DNA of 64,000 nt from Nitrobacter vulgaris (GCF_031453995.1 NZ_JAVDPZ010000008.1:62001-126000), one strand, 5' to 3'; shown: positions 1 through 9,316, numbered from the stretch's first letter. Notes: a model not told the origin generated them from the sequence alone. Program-made: numbers and translations.

Positions 1-171
1 GATCGGGTTAGGAAAATTCAGGCCGAAGGCGCGAACCGCGAGCTTCGGGTCGTCGGCGCGCTGGCGTATCGGCGGCAGGAGCCGCAATCCCTGTATCGCC
101 ATGCGATGCGCGTCTTCGGGATCGAACCAGCGCAACAGCGGCAGCGAGAAGTTGTCGAAGGCGCGTATCAC
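1..171 (-). CDS. pyrD: Dihydroorotate dehydrogenase (quinone), N-terminal part
   Basis: This is the first 57 codons of a gene that runs off the left edge of the window. It starts with GTG at 171-169 and reads VIRAFDNFSLPLLRWFDPED, then HRMAIQGLRLLPP and AVRAFGLNFPNPI. This is the amphipathic N-terminal helix region and first barrel strand of class 2 dihydroorotate dehydrogenase. That enzyme is membrane-associated and quinone-linked, and catalyses the fourth step of pyrimidine synthesis. The GTG start overlaps the TGA stop of the upstream DUF952 gene (GTGA), so the two are probably co-translated. The FMN-binding and catalytic parts lie outside the window. Identification rests on the N-terminus only but is characteristic. 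Confidence 0.85.
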   Translation of the reverse strand, partial: MIRAFDNFSLPLLRWFDPEDAHRMAIQGLRLLPPIRQRADDPKLAVRAFGLNFPNPI

Positions 172-512
172 GGCGCAAGCTCCGGAATATCGTGATATCC
201 GTCCGGTCGCGCGGGCATGTCCAACACTGTTGTGACATGGCGCAGATCGAGCTCGCCATAGAGATGCGGAAACGGTTCGCCGCCGCGCGAGATTTCCCAG
301 CGCAGCGCAGCGCCCAGCGCATCGGCATCGATCGCGATCAGGAGCAGATCGGTTTGGCCAATGAAGTGCTTGCGAGCCGTGCCTTCGAGCTGGGACGCGG
401 TGGAAAAATGGATGAACCCGTCACGAGAATCGTCGGCGCTGCCGCGAAAAACGCCGTGCCGCTCGGCCTCCCGCCAGGCCGAAGCAGGACAGATTTTGTA
501 GATCGTGCGCAC
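168..512 (-). CDS. DUF952 family protein
   Basis: A 114-residue protein with a GTG start at 512. It opens with the family's typical IYKICPASAWREAE and has the internal GFIHFSTASQLEGTA segment and the LYGELDL segment near residue 85. DUF952 proteins are small, cytoplasmic and uncharacterised; the fold resembles some ADP-ribosyl-handling proteins, but I would not assign a reaction. It overlaps pyrD by four bases, which suggests one transcript. This DUF952-pyrD pairing is, to my knowledge, common in Bradyrhizobium relatives. Confidence is high for the family and nil for the function. Confidence 0.85.
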   Translation of the reverse strand: MRTIYKICPASAWREAERHGVFRGSADDSRDGFIHFSTASQLEGTARKHFIGQTDLLLIAIDADALGAALRWEISRGGEPFPHLYGELDLRHVTTVLDMPARPDGYHDIPELAP

Positions 513-735
513 GCGTGTCCTGAGCCCGTCGTTGCGCTCTCATGATACCGAAAAAGCGCATAACCCCACTACCGCTCGCTTAAATTGTAGCGGATCCTGC
601 GTGACCGTATCGGTGGCTCGCTCGCACTTCAAGAGCCGCATTTTATCCTCGGCGCAATTGCAGGCTCGCGCCCGTTGAGGTAATAATTCCTAATCTTTGA
701 CAGAATTCACCGCCGCGGAAATCAGGACGCGCCAC

Positions 736-1368
736 ATGGTCATGCTGACACACGCCCAGATATGGACCGCGCTGGATCGTCTTGCTGAGCGCGCCGGCCT
801 ATCGCCGTCTGGCCTTGCGAGAAAGGCAGGGCTCGACCCGACCACCTTCAACAAATCGAAACGCATCACTGGCGACGGGCGCGAGCGATGGCCTTCGACC
901 GAATCGGTGGCCAAAGCGCTTGCCGCGACCGACACCGCGATCGACACCTTCGTGCAGTTCATTGAAGATTCGGCACGCGCCGCGCAGGCCGTGCCGTTGC
1001 TCGGTTTCGCCGAGGCCGGCGCCGGCGGCTATTTCGACGACGGCGGCTTTCCTGTCGGCAAGGGTTGGGACGAGGTGGGTCTGCCTTCCGTCCAAGACGA
1101 ACACGCCTATGCGCTGGAGATTTCCGGCGACTCGATGAAGCCCGCTTATCGCGACGGCGATGTCATCGTGGTCTCGCCGGGGACGCCGATCCGGCGTGGC
1201 GATCGCGTGGTGGTGAAGACGAGGGACGGCGAGGTGATGGTGAAAGAACTCAAACGCCGGACCGCGAAGATGATTGAATTGCAATCGCTCAATCCAAGCC
1301 ATGCCAACCGCACGCTGCCCGCTTCCGATGTGGAATGGATCGCGCGAATCGTGTGGGCGAGCCAATAA
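736..1368 (+). CDS. HTH/S24 LexA-like transcriptional regulator
   Basis: About 210 residues from ATG 736, preceded by AGGAC at good spacing. A TTG at 697 in the same frame would add 13 residues and looks less likely. The N-terminal 60 residues form a helix-turn-helix (ERAGLSPSGLARKAGLDP). The C-terminal half is an S24 peptidase-like domain: the serine lies in EISGDSMKPAYRDGD, the lysine in RVVVKTRDGEVMVKEL, and an Ala-Gly-rich candidate self-cleavage site (GFAEAGAGGYFD) sits between the domains. Such proteins are cleavable repressors related to LexA and phage CI. No phage genes are nearby, so it looks like a host regulator. Its targets cannot be read from the sequence. Confidence 0.85.
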   Translation: MVMLTHAQIWTALDRLAERAGLSPSGLARKAGLDPTTFNKSKRITGDGRERWPSTESVAKALAATDTAIDTFVQFIEDSARAAQAVPLLGFAEAGAGGYFDDGGFPVGKGWDEVGLPSVQDEHAYALEISGDSMKPAYRDGDVIVVSPGTPIRRGDRVVVKTRDGEVMVKELKRRTAKMIELQSLNPSHANRTLPASDVEWIARIVWASQ

Positions 1369-1431
1369 CCACTTCGTCCTCCCCGCAACCACGGGGAGGG
1401 GGCATGTTGCGGTTGCAGCAGTTTAATCGAC

Positions 1432-3390
1432 CTACGCTGCCGCGCCGTCCTTCTTGTTCTGACGATTCTTGACGAGATCGTCGACCACGGCAGGATCGGC
1501 GAGCGTCGTGGTGTCGCCGAGGCTGGACGGCTCATCCTCGGCAATCTTGCGCAGAATGCGGCGCATGATCTTGCCGGAACGGGTTTTCGGCAGGCCCGGC
1601 GCAAACTGGATCAGGTCGGGCGAAGCGATCGGGCCGATGTCCTTCCGCACCCACGCGACCAGTTCCTTGCGCAGCGTCTCACTCGGCTCGACGCCCTTCA
1701 TCAGAGTGACGTAAGCGTAGATGCCCTGGCCCTTGATGTTGTGGGGATAGCCGACCACGGCGGCCTCCGACACACTCTCATGCGCGACCAGCGAGCTTTC
1801 GACTTCCGCTGTGCCCATGCGATGGCCGGAGACGTTAATGACGTCATCGACGCGGCCGGTGATCCAGTAATAGCCGTCGGCGTCGCGGCGGCAGCCATCG
1901 CCGGAGAAGTACTTGCCCTTGTAGGAGGAGAAGTAGGTCTGCTCGAAGCGGGCGTGATCGCCATACACCGTGCGCACCTGGGCCGGCCAGGATCTCGCGA
2001 TGCACAGGTTGCCGCTGCACTCGCCTTCCAGAACTTTGCCGTCGGCATCGACGATCTCGGGGACGATTCCGAAGAACGGCTTGGTCGCGGAGCCGGGCTT
2101 CTGCGCGATTGCGCCCGGCAGGGCCGAGATCATGATGCCGCCGGTTTCGGTTTGCCACCAGGTATCAACCACCGGGCAGCGATTGTCGCCGACCACGCGG
2201 TGGTACCATTCCCAGGCTTCCGGATTGATCGGCTCTCCGACCGAGCCGAGCAGGCGCAGGCTTGCGCGCGAGGTTTTCTTCACCGGTTCGTCGCCCGCCT
2301 GCATCAAGGCGCGGATCGCGGTCGGGGCAGTGTAGAAGATGTTGACCTTGTGCTTGTCGATCACATTCCAGAACCGGGACGTGTCCGGATAGTTCGGCAC
2401 GCCCTCGAACATCATCGTGGTCGCGCCGTTCGCCAGCGGCCCGTAGAGAATGTAGCTATGGCCGGTAACCCAGCCGACGTCGGCTGTGCACCAGTAGATG
2501 TCGCCGTCGTGATAATCGAACACGTACTGGTGCGTCATCGCCACGAAGATCAGATAGCCGGCGGTGGTGTGCAGTACGCCCTTGGGCTGCCCGGTCGAGC
2601 CCGAGGTGTAGAGAATGAACAGCGGGTCTTCCGCGTTCATCGGCTCGCACGGGCATTCACTTTCGACCACGGCGGCAGCTTCATGATACCAGACGTCTCG
2701 CGTTGGGTTCATGTTGACCTGGCCACCGGTACGCTTGACGACGATCACCCAGTCGACTTCGCCGTTGACCTTCTCGATCGCGGTATCGACGTTGGCCTTC
2801 ATCGCGATGGTGCGACCGCCGCGCAGGCCCTCGTCTGAGGTGATGATGACGCGAGATTTGCAATCGCGCAGGCGGCCTGCGATTGAATCGGGCGAGAAGC
2901 CGCCGAACACCACCGAGTGGATCGCGCCTATTCGCGCGCAGGCAAGGATCGCGTAGGCCGCTTCCGGAATCATCGGCAGGTAGATGGTGACGCGGTCGCC
3001 CTTCTCGACGTTGCGCAGCCGCAGGATATTGGCCATCTTGCAGACTTCGTCGTGCAGTTCGCGATAGGTAATGTGTCGGGACTGCGAGGGATCGTCGCCT
3101 TCCCAGATGATCGCGGTCTGGTCGCCGCGTTTTTCCAGATGCCGGTCGATGCAGTTGTAGGCGGCGTTGAGCACGCCGTCCTCGAACCATTTGATCGAGA
3201 CCTTGCCGAGTTCGAACGAGGTATTCTCGACCTTGGTGAATGGCTTGATCCAGTCCACGCGCTTAGCTGCCTCGGACCAGAATCCGTTCGGATCCTTGAT
3301 CGAGCGCGCGTACATCTCCCGATATTTGGCGTCGTCGATCCAGGCCCGCTTGGCCCAATCCGCGCTTACGTCATAAATCTTGTCGGACAT
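1432..3390 (-). CDS. acs: Acetyl-CoA synthetase
   Basis: A 652-residue AMP-forming acetate-CoA ligase, which converts acetate, ATP and CoA to acetyl-CoA. The adenylate-forming signature YTSGSTGQPKG is in the middle. WWQTETGG follows, and the C-terminal KTRSGKIMRR carries the catalytic lysine (about residue 607), which is also the usual target of regulatory acetylation. The length matches the family (about 650). I place the start at ATG 3390 (MSDKIYDVSADW); the frame is open 38 codons further upstream, but that part does not look like the family. The gene is monocistronic, convergent with the HTH/S24 regulator, and separated from the EVE gene by about 165 bases. Confidence 0.97.
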   Translation of the reverse strand: MSDKIYDVSADWAKRAWIDDAKYREMYARSIKDPNGFWSEAAKRVDWIKPFTKVENTSFELGKVSIKWFEDGVLNAAYNCIDRHLEKRGDQTAIIWEGDDPSQSRHITYRELHDEVCKMANILRLRNVEKGDRVTIYLPMIPEAAYAILACARIGAIHSVVFGGFSPDSIAGRLRDCKSRVIITSDEGLRGGRTIAMKANVDTAIEKVNGEVDWVIVVKRTGGQVNMNPTRDVWYHEAAAVVESECPCEPMNAEDPLFILYTSGSTGQPKGVLHTTAGYLIFVAMTHQYVFDYHDGDIYWCTADVGWVTGHSYILYGPLANGATTMMFEGVPNYPDTSRFWNVIDKHKVNIFYTAPTAIRALMQAGDEPVKKTSRASLRLLGSVGEPINPEAWEWYHRVVGDNRCPVVDTWWQTETGGIMISALPGAIAQKPGSATKPFFGIVPEIVDADGKVLEGECSGNLCIARSWPAQVRTVYGDHARFEQTYFSSYKGKYFSGDGCRRDADGYYWITGRVDDVINVSGHRMGTAEVESSLVAHESVSEAAVVGYPHNIKGQGIYAYVTLMKGVEPSETLRKELVAWVRKDIGPIASPDLIQFAPGLPKTRSGKIMRRILRKIAEDEPSSLGDTTTLADPAVVDDLVKNRQNKKDGAAA

Positions 3391-3556
3391 GTTTTTGCTC
3401 CACCGCAGGACCCTGGCCCGGAACCAGGCAGATCCATCTTCACCGTTGCGACGATTATGCGTCGCGGCTTGGTACGGCGACAAGCCGTCAGGTTGAATTC
3501 TCATTCAACTGTGTTGAGTTCAGAATCCAGCCTGGAGCACCTGGCGTCACCCGCCT

Positions 3557-3970
3557 TTATAGCCCGCCCAACTTGCAGACCAGCTTCCATTCCGCCGGCG
3601 TGACCGGCTGCACCGAAAGGCGGGAGTATTTGACCAGCGCCATGTCGGTCAGGCGCTTGTCTGCCTTGACGGCGGCGATCGTCACCGGTGTCTTCAGCGG
3701 CTTGTCCGCCTTGATGTCGACGCAGACGAACTTGCCGGTCTTGTCGGTGGGGTCAGGATAGGCCTCGCGGATGATTTCGGCGATGCCGACAATCTCCTTG
3801 CCTTCATTGGAATGATAGAAGAACGCCATGTCACCTTTTTTCATGGCGACAAGGTTCTGCCGCGCTGTGAAGTTGCGCACCCCGGTCCAGGCTTCGCCCT
3901 TGGCGCCCTTCGCCACCTGCTGCTCCCACGACCAAGCCGAAGGCTCTGATTTCACCAGCCAGTACGCCAT
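3557..3970 (-). CDS. EVE domain-containing protein
   Basis: A 137-residue single-domain protein starting MAYWLVKSEPSAWSW. It carries the conserved WTGVRNFTARQNL and MKKGDMAFFYHSN segments of the EVE/thymocyte nuclear protein 1 family. EVE folds belong to the PUA-like group, and structurally related modules bind modified bases in DNA or RNA. The substrate here is unknown. The start lies two bases after the gpsA stop, so gpsA and this gene are almost certainly co-transcribed, downstream of tsaD. The tsaD-gpsA-EVE order is common in alphaproteobacteria. Family confidence is high; a role in recognising modified nucleic acid is inference. Confidence 0.92.
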   Translation of the reverse strand: MAYWLVKSEPSAWSWEQQVAKGAKGEAWTGVRNFTARQNLVAMKKGDMAFFYHSNEGKEIVGIAEIIREAYPDPTDKTGKFVCVDIKADKPLKTPVTIAAVKADKRLTDMALVKYSRLSVQPVTPAEWKLVCKLGGL

Positions 3971-3972
3971 CG

Positions 3973-4953
3973 CTATCCCTCCGCCCGGAACGGCCGCGTC
4001 AGCAGATTGTCGATGGCGCCATCGATCGTCAATCGGCCGGCGAGAATAGCCGCGACCGCCTGTGCGACCGGCATCTCCACGTCGTGGGCGGTCGCCAGCT
4101 CGAGCAGCGCCGGCGCGGTGAGCGCGCCTTCGCTGAGTTTGTCGCACGGCGCTTGCTCGCCGCGCCCCAGCGCGATACCGAGCGAGAAATTGCGCGACTG
4201 GGGGCTCGAACAGGTGAGGATGAGATCGCCGAGACCCGACAGGCCGGCAAGCGTTTCGCTGCGTCCGCCGCACGCGCATCCGAGGCGGACCAGCTCGCTG
4301 AACCCGCGCGTGGTCAGCGCCGCCAGCGCCGACGCTCCGAGTTGTTTACCGACGACGATTCCGGCCGCGATCGCCAGGACGTTTTTGGCAGCGCCGCCGA
4401 TCTCGACGCCCCGTACGTCCGTCGTATGATAGGGACGGAAGGCGGCCGAGCCGAGCGCGTGAACCAGCGCGACCGCCAACGCATCGTCCTTCGCCGCCAA
4501 CGTCACGGCTGTCGGCAGCCCCCTTGCCACGTCGTCGGCAAAACTCGGTCCGGACAGGATCGCAGGGACGGCATGAGGAGCGGCTTCTTCGATCACCTCG
4601 GTCATGAAGCGCCGCGTGCCATGCTCGATGCCTTTGGCGCTGGCGATCACGGGCGTCCCGGGGGGGAGATGCGGGGCCAGTGCGGCGATCGCCGTGCGCG
4701 AGTTTTGCGCTGGCACCGCGATCACGACGATGTCGGCGCGGCCGGCGGCGGCGATGTCATGCGACACGATGATGCTGCGGTCGAGCGGAATGCCAGGCAG
4801 GCGCGGATTGTCCCGCGTTGCCGAGATCTTGGCTGCGATCGCCGCATCGCGTGCATGCAGCGTCACTTGCCGTCCAGCGCGCGCGGCGGCGCCGGCCAGC
4901 GCCGTGCCCCAGGCGCCGGCGCCGATGACCGAAACACGGTTGAGAGATCTCAT
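3973..4953 (-). CDS. gpsA: Glycerol-3-phosphate dehydrogenase [NAD(P)+]
   Basis: A 326-residue cytosolic enzyme that reduces dihydroxyacetone phosphate to sn-glycerol 3-phosphate for phospholipid synthesis. The Rossmann motif GAGAWG is at residues 11-16. SAKGIE, SGPSFA and the catalytic-lysine segment EIGGAAKNVLAIAAG follow. The start at 4953 (MRSLNRVSVIGAG) fits the family; longer upstream readings of the frame are not family-like. It begins 13 bases after the tsaD stop and ends two bases before the EVE start, so it is the middle gene of a three-gene operon. Nothing unusual in length or residues. Confidence 0.97.
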   Translation of the reverse strand: MRSLNRVSVIGAGAWGTALAGAAARAGRQVTLHARDAAIAAKISATRDNPRLPGIPLDRSIIVSHDIAAAGRADIVVIAVPAQNSRTAIAALAPHLPPGTPVIASAKGIEHGTRRFMTEVIEEAAPHAVPAILSGPSFADDVARGLPTAVTLAAKDDALAVALVHALGSAAFRPYHTTDVRGVEIGGAAKNVLAIAAGIVVGKQLGASALAALTTRGFSELVRLGCACGGRSETLAGLSGLGDLILTCSSPQSRNFSLGIALGRGEQAPCDKLSEGALTAPALLELATAHDVEMPVAQAVAAILAGRLTIDGAIDNLLTRPFRAEG

Positions 4954-4966
4954 CGCGACAACGCCT

Positions 4967-6040
4967 TCAAAATCCGGCGCGGGTATTGGCGAAGCCTGCC
5001 GGCGCCTGCGCGCTGGCATCGAGCAGCCAGCGGGCGCGCGGAGGAGTTTCAAGCGTGTCGGTCAAACCCGCCGCTAGGCGTTCGGCACCGGCCCATGCGA
5101 TCATCGCGCCATTATCGGTGCAAAGCGTGGGCGGGGGGATGATGAGTGCGGTTTGTGCCCTGGCGGCGACGCTCTCGAGCGCAGCGCGGATCGCCTGATT
5201 GGCGGCGACACCACCGGCGGCGACCAGTGCGCGCGGCATACCGAACCGCTCTTGAAACAGCTTGAGGCCGACGCCAAGCCTGTCCGCTGTCGCTTCCAGT
5301 ACGGCGGCCTGAAATCCGGCGCAGAGATCGCTGATGTCTTGCGGCTCCAAGGGATTGATTCGACCGATCTCGTTACGCACGGCCGTCTTCAGCCCGGAGA
5401 GTGAGAAATTGGCGTCGGGACGCCCGAGCATCGGCCGCGGAAAATTGAACCGCGTCGCATCACCGCTCGCCGCGGCGTGCTCGACCTGCGGGCCGCCGGG
5501 GTAGGGCAGGCCAAGCATCTTCGCAACCTTGTCGAAGGCTTCGCCCATAGCATCATCGACCGTGGTGCCGAGCCGCACATAGTTGCCGACGCCGAGCACC
5601 GCGACGATCTGGGTATGCCCGCCGGAGGCGAGGAACAGGCAATAGGGAAATTCCAGCGCGTCGGTCAGCCGCGGCGTTAGCGCGTGGGCTTCGAGATGGT
5701 TGACCGCGATCAGCGGCGTGCGATGAACGAGGGCGATCGCCTTGGCCGTGGTCAGCCCCACGATGACGCCGCCGATCAGGCCCGGACCGGCTGCGGCCGC
5801 GACCCCCGACAGCCGCGGGAATCCGACGCCTGATTCCTTCATCGCGCTGGCGACGATGCCGTCGAGCAGTTCGACATGGGCGCGGGCCGCGATTTCGGGA
5901 ACCACGCCGCCATAGGGGGCATGTTCTCCGGTCTGGGACCGTACGATATTGGAAAGAATCCGCGCGCTGCCGTCCGCCTGGCGTTCGACCACGGCGGCTG
6001 CGGTTTCATCGCAGGTGGTCTCGATTCCCAGCACCAGCAT
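4967..6040 (-). CDS. tsaD: tRNA N6-threonylcarbamoyladenosine transferase TsaD
   Basis: A 357-residue ASKHA-fold protein of the Kae1/TsaD family, the catalytic subunit that attaches threonylcarbamoyl to A37 of ANN-decoding tRNAs. It starts MLVLGIETTCDETAAAVV. The metal-binding histidines are in NHLEAHALTPR. It also has LFLASGGHTQI, the DDAMGEAFDKVAK segment, and GGVAAN in the C-terminal half. Length and order are standard. It is divergent from hemC across about 93 bases, which must hold both promoters, and leads the tsaD-gpsA-EVE operon. Confidence 0.97.
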   Translation of the reverse strand: MLVLGIETTCDETAAAVVERQADGSARILSNIVRSQTGEHAPYGGVVPEIAARAHVELLDGIVASAMKESGVGFPRLSGVAAAAGPGLIGGVIVGLTTAKAIALVHRTPLIAVNHLEAHALTPRLTDALEFPYCLFLASGGHTQIVAVLGVGNYVRLGTTVDDAMGEAFDKVAKMLGLPYPGGPQVEHAAASGDATRFNFPRPMLGRPDANFSLSGLKTAVRNEIGRINPLEPQDISDLCAGFQAAVLEATADRLGVGLKLFQERFGMPRALVAAGGVAANQAIRAALESVAARAQTALIIPPPTLCTDNGAMIAWAGAERLAAGLTDTLETPPRARWLLDASAQAPAGFANTRAGF

Positions 6041-6133
6041 CGGCGTGTTGTACCTAGACTAGATATGGCCCTTGCGCTATCGGGCAAACCAGCGTTTCCC
6101 TTTCCTTACGGCGTAGCATTATGAGGTCTTGGC

Positions 6134-7084
6134 GTGCAATCCTCGGATGAGACAGACATTCTGGCAACGATCGGCACCCGGGGCAGCCCGCTGGCGCAGG
6201 CGCAGGCCCATGAGGTGCGCGACCGGCTGGCGCGGGCGCATCAGGTGGCGCCCGAGCGGATCGCCATCAAGACCATCCGCACCTCGGGCGACGCCATTCA
6301 GGACCGGCCGCTGTTCGATGTCGGCGGCAAGGGACTTTTTACCAAGGAAATAGAGGAAGCCCTGCTTGCCGGCAGCATCGACTTTGCGGTGCATTCGTCC
6401 AAGGACGTGCCGACATTTCTGCCCGACGAGACCTGGTTGCCCGCATTTCTGCCGCGCGAGGACGTGCGCGACGTCTTCATCAGTCCACGCGCAGCGTCTT
6501 TGGACGATCTTCCGGCGGGTTCGACCGTCGGGACCGCGTCGCTCCGGCGGCAGGCCATGGTGCTGCGGTTACGCCCCGACCTGAAGGTCAATACACTGCG
6601 CGGCAATGTCGAGACCCGATTGCGCAAGCTTGACGCCGGGGAGGCCGACGCCACGTTGTTGGCGCTGGCCGGTTTGAATCGGCTCGGATTGCAGGACAAG
6701 GCGACGCGCATTCTCGAGACAGAGGAATTCCTGCCGGCGGTCGGGCAGGGCGCTATCGCGATCGAATCGCGCCGTGACGACGACCGCATCAACGCGTTTG
6801 TGAAGGCCATCGGCGACTCTGAAACGGAAGTGGCGCTGAGCGCCGAGCGCAGTTTTCTGGCTTTGCTCGATGGCTCCTGCCGTACGCCGATCGGCGGTCA
6901 TTGTCGGGTGAACGGCGACCGCATTCACTTCCGCGGTCTCATCATTTCTCCTGATGGCACGGAATCCTATGAAACCGTGCGTGAGGGGATACGTGCGGAT
7001 GCGGTCGCGCTTGGGGCGGACGCCGCGCATGAACTGCGCGAGCGCGCTGGCGAAAAGTTCTTCACCCTGTTCGCCGGAGCGTGA
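6134..7084 (+). CDS. hemC: Porphobilinogen deaminase (hydroxymethylbilane synthase)
   Basis: A 316-residue cytosolic enzyme that joins four porphobilinogens into hydroxymethylbilane. Visible motifs are IGTRGSPLAQAQA at the N-terminus, HSSKDVP, GTASLRRQA, and DGSCRTPIGG with the dipyrromethane-cofactor cysteine at about residue 249. The start is GTG at 6134. The next gene, hemD, starts three bases after this stop, so the two consecutive steps of tetrapyrrole synthesis are translationally linked. Confidence 0.97.
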   Translation: MQSSDETDILATIGTRGSPLAQAQAHEVRDRLARAHQVAPERIAIKTIRTSGDAIQDRPLFDVGGKGLFTKEIEEALLAGSIDFAVHSSKDVPTFLPDETWLPAFLPREDVRDVFISPRAASLDDLPAGSTVGTASLRRQAMVLRLRPDLKVNTLRGNVETRLRKLDAGEADATLLALAGLNRLGLQDKATRILETEEFLPAVGQGAIAIESRRDDDRINAFVKAIGDSETEVALSAERSFLALLDGSCRTPIGGHCRVNGDRIHFRGLIISPDGTESYETVREGIRADAVALGADAAHELRERAGEKFFTLFAGA

Positions 7085-7087
7085 GGC

Positions 7088-7834
7088 GTGGCGGTTCTCG
7101 TCACACGGCCTGAACCGGACAATGAAACCACGGCGGCGGCGCTCCGTGCGATGGGGCGCGAAGTTTTGTTGTCGCCGGTGTTGCGCCTCGAGCCGATTGC
7201 TTTTGAAATCGAGCAGGATGCAAATTATGGCGCGGTCGTCGTGACCAGCGCTAACGCACTGCGCGCGCTCGCCGTTCATCCGGGAAGGGAATCGCTGCTG
7301 AAACTGGCCGGTTTCGCGGTCGGCGATCATACCGCCAACGCCGCGCGCCAGGCGGGTTTTCAGGATGTGGTGGCGGCAGGCGGAGATGCCGCGGCGTTGT
7401 GCGAACTCATTGTGGAGCGTGTCCGCGCGAAACGTCTGACAAAGGGTACCAGGATTCTTTATCTCGCTGCGGCTGATCGCTCATGCGATCTCGCCGGGAA
7501 GCTCGAAGGGCACGGTTTAACTGTCGTGACGACAACATGTTACCGGATGGTGCCGGTGGCGAGCCTGTCTCGCGAGGTTTGTGACGCGTTTGCTTCGCAT
7601 CGGATATCGGCGGTGCTGCATTATTCTCGCCGCAGCGCCCGCGCGTTCCTGGATGGCGTCCGCATCGGCGGCGTCGAAATATCGGCTTTGGCGGTCCCAC
7701 AATGTTGCATTTCTGGCGCCGTTGCCGCGATTCTGCGGGATGCCGGCGCCTCCCATGTAGCGGAGGCGAGCGCCCCGGCCGAAGAAGCTGTACTGGAGGC
7801 GCTGGATTGTGCGTTGCGGTCGCTATCGCAGTAA
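7088..7834 (+). CDS. hemD: Uroporphyrinogen-III synthase
   Basis: A 248-residue protein with a GTG start at 7088, immediately after hemC. HemD cyclises and inverts ring D of hydroxymethylbilane to give uroporphyrinogen III. The family diverges strongly in sequence. Support comes from the N-terminal VLVTRPEPDNETTAAALRAMG, VVVTSANALRAL near residue 50, the central TRILYLAAADRS hinge, the late HYSRRSARAFL segment, and the position between hemC and the mitofilin/HemY pair. Length is typical (about 240-260). Confidence 0.93.
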   Translation: MAVLVTRPEPDNETTAAALRAMGREVLLSPVLRLEPIAFEIEQDANYGAVVVTSANALRALAVHPGRESLLKLAGFAVGDHTANAARQAGFQDVVAAGGDAAALCELIVERVRAKRLTKGTRILYLAAADRSCDLAGKLEGHGLTVVTTTCYRMVPVASLSREVCDAFASHRISAVLHYSRRSARAFLDGVRIGGVEISALAVPQCCISGAVAAILRDAGASHVAEASAPAEEAVLEALDCALRSLSQ

Positions 7835-7923
7835 GACGTGCGTTACGCAGATAATCGGGGTAAATAGGGGGAGGGGTTTGGAATCTGATACTCGATGTGT
7901 CGCTGCAATGGGGAACCGTGACG

Positions 7924-9309
7924 ATGGCAGATGACAAGCATAACGACGCCTCCCAGGAGGGAAATTCACGCCCGCTTTCCGCAGGCGCTGAAACGACTGA
8001 AATCGCCGAGACGGCAGAGCATGCCGCCCCAACGGACGCGGGTGAAGCAGGCGATCAACAGGCCGGACGCTGGCCGTCCATCTCGGTCGCAAATGACACG
8101 CAAGATGACACTCACCAGGATCGAGGCTGGCAGGATCAGTCGTCGACCGAAGACCTTGAGGCCAACCGTATTTCCGGGACCTCGGACGATGCCGGTTCCG
8201 CTTCGGGTGAAGCGGCTGATCATCAGCCTTTCGGCGAGCAGCCGGTTCCTCCGCGTTCTCCGTCCCGCGCGTCGTCGGCACTGATCGCCGCCTTTACAGG
8301 CGCTGTCGCCGCCGGGCTTGTGGTAGGCGGCGCGTGGCTGGCGGACTGGCCACCGTCATCCTCCGCCTCATCCTCTGCGTCGCAAGTGAGTTCGGCGGAA
8401 TTCGGCGCTCTCGCGAATCGGGTGGCTCGGGTCGAATCGACGGCGAGCAAGCCGGCCGCTTCGTCGCTCGATCAGGCCGCGGCGACGCGCATCGACAACT
8501 TGGACAAATCGGTCGCATCCTTGCGCGAGGAATTGACAACGTTGCGCGGGGAGCTGGCAACGGTTCGCGGCCAATCCGACAAACTGGCGACCGCGCTGAA
8601 GGACGGATCGCCCGTGCCGCAGCACGATGCCGATGGGTCATCTGATCTTGCTCCATCTGATCTTGCGGCTATCAGTGCGCGACTCGCGCAGACCGAGCAA
8701 CAGGTCGAGCAGACGACGCAAGCCCTTACCGCGGAGATTGCCAAGCGCGGCGCGGAGACAACCAAGCATGACACGGCTCCGATCAGTGACGGACCGCTTC
8801 GTCAGGCCGTTGCCGCGACGCTCCTGAATGTCGCGGTGCGCCAAGGCCAGCCTTATGGCGATTTGCTTGCGGCATCCAAGACGCTGATCTCCGATCCGGA
8901 TACGTTCAAACCGCTGGAGACGTTCGCAGATTCCGGAGTGCCGAGCGCGAATGTGCTGTGTCGCGAACTTCTTGCGATCGTTCCGAAACTCGAGCCGTCG
9001 CCGGTCAAAATTTCCGCTAACGATATCGTGAACCGGTTGCAAGAAAGCGCCGTGCGTCTGGTGCACATTGAGCGTGTGGATGCGCCGCCGGCCGGAGAAT
9101 CCGCCAGCGCCGTCGTCGCACGAATCAAGGCGGCCGCCCGACAAAACGATGTCGCCTCTGCGAGAAAAGAATTGAATACACTTCCGCCGACCGATCGTAC
9201 CGCCGCCGAGCCCTGGATCGCCAAGGTCGACGCCCGCGATGCCGCTCTTGCCACCGCGCGTCAATTCGCTTCCGATGCGATGGCGGCATTGGCCAAACCG
9301 GCGCCATAG
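7924..9309 (+). CDS. Mitofilin/Mic60-like inner-membrane protein (COG4223)
   Basis: 461 residues from ATG 7924; a GTG at 7897 is an alternative in-frame start. Residues 1-117 are acidic and low in complexity. One transmembrane helix lies at about 118-142 (SALIAAFTGAVAAGLVVGGA). A coiled-coil-rich stretch follows (about 155-290), and the C-terminal domain from about 295 (LRQAVAATLLNVAVRQGQPY) is the conserved mitofilin-like part. Alphaproteobacterial Mic60 homologues sit between hemD and hemY-like genes and shape inner-membrane contact sites or intracytoplasmic membranes. It lies eight bases before the HemY-like gene. The role in membrane shaping comes from family knowledge, not from this sequence alone. 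Confidence 0.87.
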   Translation: MADDKHNDASQEGNSRPLSAGAETTEIAETAEHAAPTDAGEAGDQQAGRWPSISVANDTQDDTHQDRGWQDQSSTEDLEANRISGTSDDAGSASGEAADHQPFGEQPVPPRSPSRASSALIAAFTGAVAAGLVVGGAWLADWPPSSSASSSASQVSSAEFGALANRVARVESTASKPAASSLDQAAATRIDNLDKSVASLREELTTLRGELATVRGQSDKLATALKDGSPVPQHDADGSSDLAPSDLAAISARLAQTEQQVEQTTQALTAEIAKRGAETTKHDTAPISDGPLRQAVAATLLNVAVRQGQPYGDLLAASKTLISDPDTFKPLETFADSGVPSANVLCRELLAIVPKLEPSPVKISANDIVNRLQESAVRLVHIERVDAPPAGESASAVVARIKAAARQNDVASARKELNTLPPTDRTAAEPWIAKVDARDAALATARQFASDAMAALAKPAP

Positions 9310-9316
9310 GTTCCAG

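Noticed and set aside
1741..2838. Long plus-strand frame opposite acs (365 codons)
   Set aside because: It is the antisense shadow of a well-matched acetyl-CoA synthetase gene; its translation has no recognisable domain and the codon pattern mirrors acs.
4084..5142. Plus-strand frame of 352 codons opposite gpsA/tsaD
   Set aside because: Arginine- and alanine-rich translation, typical of a high-GC shadow of the real genes on the other strand.
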